This document shows positions 24,933-34,152 of a DNA stretch of 64,000 nt, piece after piece. The notes beneath the pieces are model-generated. The model was not told the origin of the DNA. It searched no databases and saw only the letters and a program-made list of their open reading frames with translations. The position numbers and the translations under genes were made by a program. The DNA comes from CAYFQB01 sp964345225 (lineage in GTDB: Bacteria > Nitrospirota > Thermodesulfovibrionia > Thermodesulfovibrionales > UBA6898), in contig CAYFQB010000053.1 in the NCBI GenBank assembly GCA_964345225.1, positions 124,001 through 188,000 of the forward strand, in the 5' to 3' direction. Within the stretch, counting starts at the first letter, position 1; every line of letters begins with the position of its first letter.

Positions 24933-25201
24933 AATCCCAAAGCCTTTCTGATCTCCTTTTCCTGAAATCCCACGATAATCTTATCCCCGATTATGATCGT
25001 TGGGAACGTACAGTTTTTATTAAACTTTTTTACTTCTTTAAGTATTGCTTTGCGTTCTTTGTCATCAAGCAGATCAATATCCTGAAATTCGTATTTTACA
25101 TTACATTTGTCCAGAAACCTCTTGGTAGCCTTACAGTGGCTACATGTGCTTAATGTGTACATCTTTACAGGTACTTTTGTCTCTGAACCTTTTCCCATCA
25201 T
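24929..25201 (-). CDS. Glutaredoxin-family protein
   Basis: This is a thioredoxin-fold oxidoreductase of 90 residues with the redox motif CSHC near residue 20, in place of the classical CPYC. It has a cis-Pro segment TFPTIIIG and a C-terminal VGFQEKEIRKALGL. It is translationally coupled to the downstream FTR-like gene, which suggests that electrons pass from ferredoxin through FTR to this protein. Its final target is unknown. Confidence 0.88.
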   Translation of the reverse strand: MMGKGSETKVPVKMYTLSTCSHCKATKRFLDKCNVKYEFQDIDLLDDKERKAILKEVKKFNKNCTFPTIIIGDKIIVGFQEKEIRKALGL

Positions 25202-25416
25202 ATGTATCCTCTACATACTCTATAGAAAAATACTAACATAGGTATTTGACAGAAGCAACAAAACTGGGCCAATTTTGCAAGTAATTCTATAAAAAATAAA
25301 AATTGTAGTATGGCCCTGATTGATTATCGTGATATAAAAAATACTCTTATTTTCCTTGATTATGTGCTGAGATAATATTTAATATATAAACACTGCTTGT
25401 TCAAAGGGGGTATATA

Positions 25417-25851
25417 ATGAAACTTCCGGAATATATCACGGTCGGAGAAGTCAGGAGAGTCTGCAAGGAGCTGAAGATCAGGGACTGGACCATGATGAAA
25501 GGAACAAAGGTGCTGCCTAAAGAGGCCCGCATAATTCTTTCCAAAGTTAATATCAAAAAAATGAAGATACCCCTCGAAGATTTTCTCAGAGGGCTTGAAG
25601 TTGAACTTGAACATGGCATGATGTTCAAGGATGCAAATGTAACTAATAATCATCCTCTTTTAACCGGAAAAATCGTACTTGCACATCTGAAAGAAACCAT
25701 GGATTATTACAAACGGCTTGAAGTTGCAGAACTGGAAGGAGACCTGCTAAAAGCAACTATTGAAAATAATGCTGCAAAGATCAGAAAATATCATAAAAGA
25801 CTTGCAGATGCAAAGCATATTCTAAGCAAGTCAGAATCAGATCAGCTTTAA
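25417..25851 (+). CDS. DUF5661-like protein
   Basis: The 144-residue soluble, helical protein has LEVELEHGMM, NVTNNHPLLTGKIVLAHLKE and DYYKRLEVAELEG. These resemble the H..D......A..HL.E...YY..L pattern of the DUF5661 family, whose function is unknown. A GGGGG purine stretch lies nine bases before the ATG. The upstream 25202-25416 spacer is AT-rich without a visible gene. It stands alone, 96 bases before mltF. Confidence 0.65.
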   Translation: MKLPEYITVGEVRRVCKELKIRDWTMMKGTKVLPKEARIILSKVNIKKMKIPLEDFLRGLEVELEHGMMFKDANVTNNHPLLTGKIVLAHLKETMDYYKRLEVAELEGDLLKATIENNAAKIRKYHKRLADAKHILSKSESDQL

Positions 25852-25947
25852 TAGAAGGCATTAAGCAATAACCATGCAATTGCACCGGCTGTGCTGAACT
25901 ACTTGATAAATTAAACATCTGGGATAAATCATCTACTAAGGGGGTTA

Positions 25948-27417
25948 ATGTCCATTAGAAAGGTTATTGCATTGGCTTGTCTTATTGTGTTTATTGGGAT
26001 TACTCTTTTCATAATCCCTGAAACCCTTTCAGACGAAAGAACTGATGACACTTTACCGCTGGATTCACACTTCAATGTAAATTATAAGGATGACCTGAGC
26101 GGTATTCTTGACAGACGTTACATCCGGGTTCTTACCACATTCAATAAAACCAATTTCTTCCTGCATGATAAAAAATTTTTTGGCTTTGAATACTCTCTTC
26201 TGAAAGAATATGAGAAATTCCTTAACAGAGGTATTAAGCGTAGAGACTTGAAGGTAGTCATGGAATTTATTCCGGTCACACGTGACCAGCTTATTCCGTA
26301 TCTGGTTAACGGATCAGGTGATATTGCCGCAGCCGGCCTTACAATAACTTCCGAAAGACTTAAGGAAGTTGATTTTACCAACCCTTACATAACCGGAATT
26401 GACGAGGTAATAGTAATCAATAAGTCAGTTAAAGGCATTAACTCCGTCGAGGACCTTTCCGGTCGTCAGGTTTTCGTACGGCGGAGCAGCAGTTATTATG
26501 AAAGTCTTGTACTGTTGAACAAGGAATTTATTAAAAAGGGCATACAAGAAATTAAGATTGTTAAAGTAGATGAAACCCTTGAAACCGAGGACATCCTGGA
26601 ACTGGTCAACTCCGGGGCTATCGAGATAACGGTATCAGACAGCCATATTGCAAAAATATGGTCACGGATTCTTGACAATCTGAAAGTACTCTATCACCTC
26701 AAGGTACGGGTAGGAAGTAAAATTGCATACATGGTTCGTAAAGGCAATCCTGAGTTGAAAGAAAACCTGAATAAGTTTATTAAAAAACATCGCAAAGGAA
26801 CTCTCCTTGGGAACATATACTTCAATCGCTATTACAAGAACAACAAATGGATCAAAAATCCTCTTACTTCAGATGAACGTAAAAAACAGGAGCATTATGT
26901 GAATTTATTTAAAAAATATGCTTCAAAATACAGGTTTGATTGGATGCTTATCATGGCACTGGCATACCAGGAATCAGGCCTGGACCATTCCAAAAAAAGC
27001 CCATTCGGTGCAGTTGGCATAATGCAGGTTCTGCCAAGTTCAGCCAGGGATATAGGAATCAATAATGTTCATCTTGATGAGAACAATATCCATGCCGGGG
27101 TTAAGTATCTTGCTTTTCTAAGAGACCGGTATTTCAATGATGCAGAGATACTTGAGCGTGACAAAGTTAGATTTACACTGGCATCCTACAATGCAGGTCC
27201 CTACAAGATCAAAAAGGTCAGGAAGATGGCATATAATATGGGATTGAACCATTACAAATGGTTCAGGAATGCTGAGATGGCAGCTTTGAAAATCATAGGG
27301 CAAGAGACAGTTCGCTACGTCAGCAACATAAATAAATACTATGTGCTATTCAGGCTTGCTAGTGAAAATGAGAAGTTACGTGATTCAGTAAAAAAGAAAG
27401 TCACAGACCCCGGGTGA
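25948..27417 (+). CDS. mltF: Membrane-bound lytic murein transglycosylase F-like protein
   Basis: This periplasmic peptidoglycan lyase has an N-terminal signal or anchor (about residues 5-25), then an amino-acid-binding-protein-like domain (about 50-300). In that domain DIAAAGLTITSERLKEVDF and GRQVFVRRSSSYYESL are typical of SBP family 3. A C-terminal SLT domain (about 315-470) follows. The catalytic Glu is in ALAYQESGLDH, followed by SPFGAVGIMQVLP and TLASYNAGPYKI. At 489 residues it has MltF length. MltF cuts the glycan strand to 1,6-anhydroMurNAc, and NagZ of the same recycling route is encoded at 45 kb. Confidence 0.92.
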   Translation: MSIRKVIALACLIVFIGITLFIIPETLSDERTDDTLPLDSHFNVNYKDDLSGILDRRYIRVLTTFNKTNFFLHDKKFFGFEYSLLKEYEKFLNRGIKRRDLKVVMEFIPVTRDQLIPYLVNGSGDIAAAGLTITSERLKEVDFTNPYITGIDEVIVINKSVKGINSVEDLSGRQVFVRRSSSYYESLVLLNKEFIKKGIQEIKIVKVDETLETEDILELVNSGAIEITVSDSHIAKIWSRILDNLKVLYHLKVRVGSKIAYMVRKGNPELKENLNKFIKKHRKGTLLGNIYFNRYYKNNKWIKNPLTSDERKKQEHYVNLFKKYASKYRFDWMLIMALAYQESGLDHSKKSPFGAVGIMQVLPSSARDIGINNVHLDENNIHAGVKYLAFLRDRYFNDAEILERDKVRFTLASYNAGPYKIKKVRKMAYNMGLNHYKWFRNAEMAALKIIGQETVRYVSNINKYYVLFRLASENEKLRDSVKKKVTDPG

Positions 27418-27430
27418 TATACTGAAGGAC

Positions 27431-28054
27431 TTAAATACATTCCAGTATCTTTCTGGATGAGACTGCACCCTCTCTTAAAATCTTTATTTCTCCCCCTGTG
27501 ACATCCACTATTGTTGAAGGCTGCCCACCCGGAGTTTTCCCGCCGTCTATGAGCATGTCCAGCCTTTTGGCAAAGTATCCGAGAACATCTTCGGGATTGA
27601 CTGCCGGAGGCATGCCCGAGATGTTTGCACTTGTTGCCGTTATAGGGAATTCAAGTGATCTTGTAAGTTCAAGTGCAAATGATTCCCCAGGAATTCTTAC
27701 AGCAACCTTCCCTGTCCTCGCAGTTATTAATTCCAGAAGGTCTTTTCTTGCAGGAATTAGAAGTGTTAATGGGCCTGGCCAGAATACATCCATAAGCTTT
27801 TCAGCAGTATCGCTTATTGAAGATGCAATAAGTCCGAGGTTTTTCTTATCACCGGTTATAAGTGGTATCGCCATCTTTTCTGGACGCTGTTTTATTTCGT
27901 AAAGCCTCTTCAAAGCATTAATATCGTTGTATTTAACTCCCAGACCGTAGAATGTCTCTGTGGGAAACGCTATAACGCCGCCTTCTTTGATTATACTTGA
28001 AGCCTCGTCAATAGCCTCTTTTATTATATTTCCGGATATTTCTATAACTATCAT
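27431..28054 (-). CDS. tsaC: Threonylcarbamoyl-AMP synthase (Sua5/YciO/YrdC family)
   Basis: The enzyme makes threonylcarbamoyl-AMP from Thr, bicarbonate and ATP for the t6A37 modification of ANN-decoding tRNAs. The 207-residue protein has the YrdC-domain motifs VIAFPTETFYGLG near residue 28, KQRPEKMAIPLI near residue 55, FWPGPLTLLIPA near residue 89, and PITATSANISG near residue 137. It lacks the extra Sua5 C-terminal domain. It is convergent with mltF, 13 bases away. Confidence 0.9.
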   Translation of the reverse strand: MIVIEISGNIIKEAIDEASSIIKEGGVIAFPTETFYGLGVKYNDINALKRLYEIKQRPEKMAIPLITGDKKNLGLIASSISDTAEKLMDVFWPGPLTLLIPARKDLLELITARTGKVAVRIPGESFALELTRSLEFPITATSANISGMPPAVNPEDVLGYFAKRLDMLIDGGKTPGGQPSTIVDVTGGEIKILREGAVSSRKILECI

Positions 28055-28238
28055 TTCATAATATTAACACAGAATCACCATAAGCCGGTAACAGAGTATG
28101 CCTATTTGAAATCATTAAAACAGCAAAAAATATATCTTACTTTCGTTCTCACTTGAAGAGTTATGACGGGGAATACGTATTACACCTGCAAGTCTCAAAA
28201 CGCAGTCGATACTAAAATTGAGGATTAACGGATGAAAT

Positions 28239-28369
28239 GTTTAACGCCTGAGCTTAACTGCGTGGCGCGCTTGACTGCCCGCCCTGGCACGAGGTTTTAA
28301 TCGCAAGGGCATTTGAAACCAAGGGCAGATATGCAAGCGTGCCATGTCAGATACAGCGACTTGTTAGGC
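28239..28369 (-). repeat. attC-like integron recombination site 1
   Basis: Read on the minus strand, the site begins GCCTAAC (RYYYAAC; plus-strand 28363-28369) and ends GTTAAAC (GTTRRRY; 28239-28245), 131 bases in all. The inner arms are imperfect inverted repeats: CATGGCACGCTTG near one end faces CAAGCGCGCCACG near the other, and CTGCCC faces GGGCAG. It begins three bases after the stop codon of the minus-strand lipoprotein gene, as an attC does in a gene cassette. The remaining 28055-28238 spacer shows nothing else. Confidence 0.75.
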
Positions 28370-28371
28370 AC

Positions 28372-28914
28372 CTACCTGTCATTGGTTGTTATGCTGGCCT
28401 CGGATAATAATTTGATCCATTCTTCCCTTGTTTCTTTTAGAATGTCTTTTGTCTTTTTAGTATATATAAGGATAAATACGTTAGTATTGCCATATAATAT
28501 TCTCGTTATTGAATTTTCATCATGATGTGGTGGACAATTAACTGTCTTTATCTCATAGAGTATACTGCTAGAGTTTTTGCTGATAACCTTAATAGTTGAT
28601 TCGGGACATAATTTCTTTCTATCTTTAATTAAAAAATTATATGCTTCTTCAGGAGTTGGAGGATAATTTTTCCTCCATATGTTAAGTATCTCCAAGGCTT
28701 CGGACCAATCATCAATCGATTTTCCTTCCCATACAAGTCTAGTAAGATATGCCTCTTTAAGAGTAAACCTTTTTGCATATTTATGCATTTTTGGTCCTGT
28801 AAAACTTAATGTTTCTACCTCCGTAGGTAATGTTGCACACCCAGCTATGAAACATGTAATGAACATAACAAGTAAACTCAAACCAGCTTTCTTCACGCTG
28901 CTTCCCTCCGACAT
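28372..28914 (-). CDS. Cassette-borne putative lipoprotein
   Basis: The 180-residue protein has a signal peptide (AGLSLLVMFITCFIAGC) with lipobox IAGC near residue 26. No family is recognised. The mature part has a helical start (YAKRFTLKEAYLTRLVWEGK, WSEALEILNIW) and a strand-rich second half (STIKVISKNSSSILYEIK). An attC-like site follows its stop (28239-28369) and another lies just upstream of its start (28922-29001). This is the arrangement of an integron gene cassette. Function unknown. Confidence 0.7.
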   Translation of the reverse strand: MSEGSSVKKAGLSLLVMFITCFIAGCATLPTEVETLSFTGPKMHKYAKRFTLKEAYLTRLVWEGKSIDDWSEALEILNIWRKNYPPTPEEAYNFLIKDRKKLCPESTIKVISKNSSSILYEIKTVNCPPHHDENSITRILYGNTNVFILIYTKKTKDILKETREEWIKLLSEASITTNDR

Positions 28915-28921
28915 TACGTGT

Positions 28922-29001
28922 GCCTAGCGCTTACATAATCTGCGCGTGTAAAACGCAATTATTAAAACCTGACGCACATTATCCGTGTCAGGTTGCTGGG
29001 C
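28922..29001 (-). repeat. attC-like integron recombination site 2 (degenerate)
   Basis: On the minus strand the 80-base unit begins GCCCAGC and ends GCTAGGC; these ends pair with each other but depart from the RYYYAAC/GTTRRRY consensus by a base. Inner segments ATAATGTGCG and CGCAGATTAT are inverted relative to each other. It sits between two minus-strand genes, three bases after the stop of the upstream one. Confidence 0.6.
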
Positions 29002-29004
29002 TGG

Positions 29005-29361
29005 TTATTTAGATTTTTTTTTAATTAATTTTTCTCCTATAAGTACAGCAAAGAACGCCTGAATAAGCCAAATAGAAAATTCAAAAAATCCTAATTCGAA
29101 TAATTCAATTAAGGGCATATTAGGCGAAATATCTAAAGCACTAGAAATTTCTTGATTACCGATTGTTACTGTTGCATCTAATATATAAATTATAGGTAAA
29201 GCATAGTTTTCAAAAAGAGCAAAAATAATAAAAAGTATGAATAAAGTTAATTTTGGTGATATCTTCCAATCGTACCTGTCTTTTAATGCATAGAAAGCTA
29301 TCCCAATAAGAAAAGTATCAACGACGAGAATAAAAAATAGTGACAAAATAAATATTATCAA
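29005..29361 (-). CDS. Cassette-borne small membrane protein
   Basis: The 118-residue product has hydrophobic segments near residues 1-27, 36-58 and 88-112, so it is probably a three-helix inner-membrane protein with a basic tail (GEKLIKKKSK). No family is recognised. Its codons are more AT-rich than those of the core genes around it. The attC-like site at 28922-29001 follows its stop directly, which marks it as a probable integron cassette gene. Confidence 0.6.
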   Translation of the reverse strand: MIIFILSLFFILVVDTFLIGIAFYALKDRYDWKISPKLTLFILFIIFALFENYALPIIYILDATVTIGNQEISSALDISPNMPLIELFELGFFEFSIWLIQAFFAVLIGEKLIKKKSK

Positions 29362-29725
29362 TTTCTATCCCTTACTATATAACAAGTGATTATATAGTTT
29401 TTCTCAGTTACTACAGAATTAAATAGATTATCAACAAAAAATTATTATATTTCAAGGTATTTTTACCGTTTCCCAACTCACTAACATTCATTTTGTAATG
29501 TTATTAAGAAAACTCGATAATTCTTCAAAATAGTTATTATGCAATTGTTGATTTACTACAGAAATCCCGATTTCTTAAGCAGGATTTAAAACCTCACTTA
29601 TAGGAAGAAGCATACAAAGATTTCCTGCTAAGGTTTAGTTTCTGGAAGCTGAAACTGTTAAGAATTAAAGGTAGAAATATTGATATCGCTCTAATTCAGA
29701 CCTCATGGACTTCTCTTTACTATTT
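29362..29725. other. Gene-free AT-rich stretch
   Basis: No supported gene. I looked for a third attC site or attI just upstream of the 29361 start and found none convincing. Confidence 0.4.
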
Positions 29726-29923
29726 TTATCGGCATGGCCCCATATAATCACCATGCCCTAAATGGGCTTTTACTGCCGCATCATCAACGTAGATGGTTTT
29801 TTTGCCTTTATGGCAAATTGCTTTTTTGCCTCCTGGCCCTGGAGCGGTTTCTTCAACTACTACAGAGCACCCCAAAAATAGGATAATCGAAACAAAAATA
29901 ACAGCTGTTTTCAGTAAATTCAT
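29726..29923 (-). CDS. Small lipoprotein with a CHKGKK-type Cys/His motif
   Basis: The start at 29923 is supported by GGAGG five bases upstream. The 65-residue protein has a lipobox LFLGC. The mature part contains AICHKGKKTIYVDDAAVKAH and then LGHGDYMGPC. The C...H...HxxH...C pattern of short repeats like this is seen in many small secreted bacterial proteins, but the function is not established. A Cys pair or metal site is plausible. Confidence 0.65.
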   Translation of the reverse strand: MNLLKTAVIFVSIILFLGCSVVVEETAPGPGGKKAICHKGKKTIYVDDAAVKAHLGHGDYMGPCR

Positions 29924-30059
29924 AAATACCTCCATGGAAAAGTTTATTTACTGATGGTTCAATTTATTTCTTCCGTCCTTTTTCAGAGTTCATATATGGA
30001 TCCTGACAATAATATTATATACGAAATTCTTTTTTTCTTTTCCTTTGCCTTATACAATA

Positions 30060-33000
30060 TTATTTTTTTTCATCTTTCAATACATTCTCATGCAGCTCTA
30101 TCAACACTCCATAGACTTTTTGAAATAATTCTTTCCACTCAAGTTCTTTTATCTCGAGCTCAAAGCCCTCTGGCAAAAATTTAATCATTCCCTCCCTGCT
30201 TTTATGAATAGCAAAAATGTGTTGAGGTTGCAACATTGTATCATTCGAAAATATTACCCTTGCTTTCCCCTCCACCTCCTGTATTTTTGTAATCGAAAGT
30301 TGCCTTGCCAACACCTTCAATCTGACAACATCCAACAGCCTGATAACCTCTTCTGGGTGTATGCCGAACCTGTCTCTAAGTTCGGATTCAAATTCCATAA
30401 TCTCTTTTTCTGTTTTCATAGATGCCAACCGCCTGTAAAAACTCAGTCTCAATGTGATGTCTTCGATGTACTCTTCAGGTATAAAGGCAGATGTTTTTAG
30501 TTCTATTACAGGGTCTAAATCCTCTTTGATCTCAATCCCCTTCAGTTCTGCAACAGCCCTTTCGAGCATCTCTATATAAAGGTCAAATCCAACATCATGT
30601 ATATGACCTGACTGTTCTGCACCAAAGACATCTCCTGCACCTCTGATCTCCAGGTCTTTCAGAGCAAGCCTGAATCCTGCGCCGAGGTAGCTCATCTCCT
30701 GAACTGCCTGCAGCCTCTTTATAGCCTCTTCGGTCATTAATGCCTCACCGGGTGCAAGAAAAAATGCATATGCCTTTAGATTGCTTCTTCCGACTCTTCC
30801 CCTCAACTGGTAAAGTTCAGCAAGACCCATCTTGTCCGCCCTGTTTATCACGATTGTGTTTGCTCTCGGGATATCAAGTCCGGAGCCAACTATTGCTGTG
30901 GAGACAAGGATATCTATTTCTCCTTCAAAAAACCTGTGCATAACCTTTTCTAGCTCTCTTTCCGGCATCTGGCCATGGGCAACTGCTATCTCTGACATCG
31001 GGAAAAGTCTCATAACATAATTTGCTATCTTGTAAATATCATGTACCCTGTTATGGACAAAAAAGACCTGTCCGTTTCTCTGAAGCTCTCTATCAATAGA
31101 TTCTCTAATAATGCTTTCATTAAACATAGTAACTACACTCTTTACTGAAAGCCTTTCCTCAGGCGGTGTCTCAATAACGCTGACATCCCTGATCCCTGAT
31201 AGCGCCATCTGGAGAGTTCTCGGTATTGGAGTTGCTGTAAGGCTGAGAACATCTATATTTCTGCTTAATTCTTTTATCATTTCCTTCTGGGCGACTCCGA
31301 ACCGGTGCTCTTCATCCACTATGAGCATGCCGAGCCTGTTAAAGGTAATTTTTTTTGAAAGCAGGCTGTGGGTGCCTATTATGATGTCGATCTCGCCCCT
31401 GGAGATTCCCTTAAGAGTGGCTTCGATATTTTTTCTTGATTTAAACCTGCTCAGGAAATCAACTTTTATGGGAAAACCTGAAAAACGTTCTTTAAAGGTT
31501 CTGTAATGCTGTTCAGCAAGTATCGTTGTGGGTACCAGAACGGCAACCTGCCTGTTGTCATAGACAGCCTTAAATGCTGCCCTCATTGCTACCTCTGTCT
31601 TTCCGTAACCGACATCACCACAGATCAGCCTGTCCATTGGTATTTTGGACTCCATGTCCCTTTTTATTTCTCTTATTGCCCGTATCTGATCCGGTGTCTC
31701 TTCATATGCAAAAAAGCTGTCAAACTCCATGTGGAGTTCTGTATCGGTACTGAATGAAAAACCTCTGGCAAATTTTCTGTATGCATAGAGTGATAAAAGT
31801 CTTGATGCTAATTCATGAACTTTTTTCCTCACCCTCTCCTTTCTTCTCTGCCAGGTTTTTCCACCAAGCCTGTCAATCTTGGGAATCACACCTTCTTTTG
31901 AATGAAACTTCGATATGTTCTTTATATTCTGTACCGGGAGATACAGACGGCTTCCTTCATATTCAATTAACATAAGCTCCAGTTCTGTGTTATCAAACTT
32001 CTGCCTGACGATGCCGGAAAACGTTCCTATACCGTGATCCCTGTGCACAACAAAATCTCCGGGTGTTATGTCATCAAGTGAAAGAAGCAGTTTCGAGACT
32101 TTCGATTTAATTATCGGCCTGAACGAAGGTCTCTGCCCGAATATTTCTTTTTCAGTAAGTATGATAAGGCCGTCAATAAAAATGCCTGATGATAACTCCC
32201 CGACCGTTACAGAAATGTTTCCTTCAAAGTCAATCAGGTCTTTGATATCAACCGAAGGGATTATAATATCATTCTCTCTGAATACATCCTTTATTCTCTG
32301 AGACTGTCCTGCTGAAGATGCGACAATAATAACCCTGTTATTCTCACTAATTTTTTTAATATTATTAGACAGGTCATCCAGTCCTCTTCTTTCTTCAGGC
32401 AGGATCCCTTTCCCACTCATGGAAAGCATACCTGCATCTATATGATTGTTGACCTCGAAAGAATATCTCGAAATAAATACTGTATTTTGAGAGAATTCAC
32501 TCCTGTCATGTACTTCATAGAGACAATAATATTTTCTTTCTGTAAATACGTCTGAAAGACTTATTAAAACATCAGGCTCTGCTGCTGGAAATATCAGAGT
32601 TCCTTCAATATTTTCTGTTGATCTCTGTGTTTCAACATTTATTTTTTTAATCTGCTCTATTTCATCACCGAAAAATTCTATTCTGAAAGGATCTTCTGAG
32701 GTCGATGGAAATATGTCAGTGATCCATTCCCTCCGACTGTATTCTCCTTTTTCAACAACCATCAGCACTCTCTTATAGCCAAGTTTCACAAGTGATTCTT
32801 CAAGCTGTGACCTTGCAATAATAGAGCCCTTTCTTATATGCATCATATTATCTTTAAGAGACTCTCTGTCCCACAGGGTAGATCGAAGGTTCTTTGCAGA
32901 TGTTACTATCGAATCGGAGTTTTTCAGATTATATATTATGCTTGCTCTCTTGCCAGAACTGTCCGGCCCGTCCTGTTCAGGATAAAAAAGTACATTATCA

Positions 33001-33197
33001 CCTGATAGCAGACTCCTGTAAAAGTTGATATCATTCTTAAGAACCTTTGCATTTTCCTCGTGTTTTTCTATAGCTACGAAAGGTTTCTGCTCAAAGGCAA
33101 GAAGCATGGCTGGAGATGAGCCTGTCAGGTTGTATATACGGTAATTCTTTTCGGTTAAATGAAGAAATTTATCCTTTAATAAAGAAAAGAGGTTCAC
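30060..33197 (-). CDS. mfd: Transcription-repair coupling factor
   Basis: Mfd displaces RNA polymerase stalled at DNA lesions and recruits UvrA. The 1045-residue protein has a UvrB-like N-terminal module, then the RNAP-interaction domain (GDFVVHRDHGIGTFSGI near residue 387). The RecG-like helicase core follows (CGDVGYGKTEVAMRAAFKA, VDEEHRFGV, SLTATPIPRTLQMAL, RGRVGRS) and a C-terminal TRCF domain. It is shorter than E. coli Mfd (1148). It starts three bases after the rfaE2 stop, the end of a long minus-strand operon. Confidence 0.95.
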   Translation of the reverse strand: MNLFSLLKDKFLHLTEKNYRIYNLTGSSPAMLLAFEQKPFVAIEKHEENAKVLKNDINFYRSLLSGDNVLFYPEQDGPDSSGKRASIIYNLKNSDSIVTSAKNLRSTLWDRESLKDNMMHIRKGSIIARSQLEESLVKLGYKRVLMVVEKGEYSRREWITDIFPSTSEDPFRIEFFGDEIEQIKKINVETQRSTENIEGTLIFPAAEPDVLISLSDVFTERKYYCLYEVHDRSEFSQNTVFISRYSFEVNNHIDAGMLSMSGKGILPEERRGLDDLSNNIKKISENNRVIIVASSAGQSQRIKDVFRENDIIIPSVDIKDLIDFEGNISVTVGELSSGIFIDGLIILTEKEIFGQRPSFRPIIKSKVSKLLLSLDDITPGDFVVHRDHGIGTFSGIVRQKFDNTELELMLIEYEGSRLYLPVQNIKNISKFHSKEGVIPKIDRLGGKTWQRRKERVRKKVHELASRLLSLYAYRKFARGFSFSTDTELHMEFDSFFAYEETPDQIRAIREIKRDMESKIPMDRLICGDVGYGKTEVAMRAAFKAVYDNRQVAVLVPTTILAEQHYRTFKERFSGFPIKVDFLSRFKSRKNIEATLKGISRGEIDIIIGTHSLLSKKITFNRLGMLIVDEEHRFGVAQKEMIKELSRNIDVLSLTATPIPRTLQMALSGIRDVSVIETPPEERLSVKSVVTMFNESIIRESIDRELQRNGQVFFVHNRVHDIYKIANYVMRLFPMSEIAVAHGQMPERELEKVMHRFFEGEIDILVSTAIVGSGLDIPRANTIVINRADKMGLAELYQLRGRVGRSNLKAYAFFLAPGEALMTEEAIKRLQAVQEMSYLGAGFRLALKDLEIRGAGDVFGAEQSGHIHDVGFDLYIEMLERAVAELKGIEIKEDLDPVIELKTSAFIPEEYIEDITLRLSFYRRLASMKTEKEIMEFESELRDRFGIHPEEVIRLLDVVRLKVLARQLSITKIQEVEGKARVIFSNDTMLQPQHIFAIHKSREGMIKFLPEGFELEIKELEWKELFQKVYGVLIELHENVLKDEKK

Positions 33198-33200
33198 ACG

Positions 33201-33662
33201 TTATTTAAATGCTTTAATTATCTCTTCAATTATCTTTGTTGTGGAATGGCCCTTTATATAAGGCAGGCTGTAAGTCTCTTTTGCAATATCTGAGCCGATA
33301 ATGTCTCCTTTTTCCCAGTCACCGCCTTTTACCAGCACCTCAGGTCTTAAAGACTTTATCAGATTATATGGAGTTTTCTCATCGAAAATTGCTATGTAAT
33401 CCACCATATAAAGTGCCTCAAGAACCTCTGCCCTTCTATTTTCACGATTTACAGGTCTTCCCGGCTTAATCTTTGATACAGATTTGTCCGAGTTAAGTCC
33501 CACAATAAGAATGTCCCCCAGCTTTTTTGCCTTTTTCAGATATCTCACATGACCCGCATGAAGTATATCGAAACAACCGTTTGTAAAGACAATCTTTTTG
33601 CCTTTAGACCTGAGATTTTCACATATTTTCTTAAGGGTATTTCTGTCCCTAATCTTTCTCAT
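33201..33662 (-). CDS. rfaE2: D-glycero-beta-D-manno-heptose 1-phosphate adenylyltransferase
   Basis: This nucleotidyltransferase activates heptose-1-phosphate to ADP-heptose for LPS inner core. The 153-residue protein equals the C-terminal half of HldE, so the kinase half must be separate. Motifs are FTNGCFDILHAGHVRYLKKA near residue 26, GLNSDKSVSKIKP and GHSTTKIIEEI near the end (ISTTK-type). The N-terminal codons overlap the end of the NUDIX gene by 14 bases. Confidence 0.93.
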   Translation of the reverse strand: MRKIRDRNTLKKICENLRSKGKKIVFTNGCFDILHAGHVRYLKKAKKLGDILIVGLNSDKSVSKIKPGRPVNRENRRAEVLEALYMVDYIAIFDEKTPYNLIKSLRPEVLVKGGDWEKGDIIGSDIAKETYSLPYIKGHSTTKIIEEIIKAFK

Positions 33663-34107
33663 TATTTCTATATTTACGTTCTAATTTTGCTTTTGCCTTC
33701 TCCAGTATTGTTCTATCACCCTTGTAGGTTATCTTCTTAAGTGCTACATCAAATGAAAACCATGAAGCATCTTCAACTTCAGAATCATGCTGTGAGGTGT
33801 TTCCGCTCAAGTATTCCATCAGGTAAAAGTGTACTGTTTTTCTACACTTTGAGTTTTCCCTTTTTATATAGTACCAGTATGTTATATTTCCTACTTTTTC
33901 TATAATCCTGCCAAATAATCCTGTTTCCTCTTTCACTTCCCTAATAGCTGTCATCTCTGGAGTTTCTCCTTTATCAACGATACCCTTCGGAAGGCACCAT
34001 ATCTTGCCTTTTTTTAAAGATACGAGTGCAATATCAAAATTTCCGTCTCTCTTCCTGAATATAACACCACCAGATGATGTCTGTCTTATCAACGAAGCCG
34101 GTTTCAT
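33649..34107 (-). CDS. NUDIX hydrolase
   Basis: This is a nucleoside-diphosphate-linked-moiety hydrolase of 152 residues. The Nudix box G-x5-E-x7-REVKEETGL lies near residues 43-65 (PKGIVDKGE, then AIREVKEETGLFG), with all catalytic Glu residues present. The N-terminal SSGGVIFRK opening and SEVEDASWFSFDVAL C-terminal part resemble Ap4A or MutT-like members. The exact substrate is open. It is translationally coupled to rfaE2 downstream. Confidence 0.88.
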   Translation of the reverse strand: MKPASLIRQTSSGGVIFRKRDGNFDIALVSLKKGKIWCLPKGIVDKGETPEMTAIREVKEETGLFGRIIEKVGNITYWYYIKRENSKCRKTVHFYLMEYLSGNTSQHDSEVEDASWFSFDVALKKITYKGDRTILEKAKAKLERKYRNNEKD

Positions 34108-34152
34108 TTTCTTATTCTCAGCTGTTTTTTCCTTGCTCCATGCGCTCTGCGT

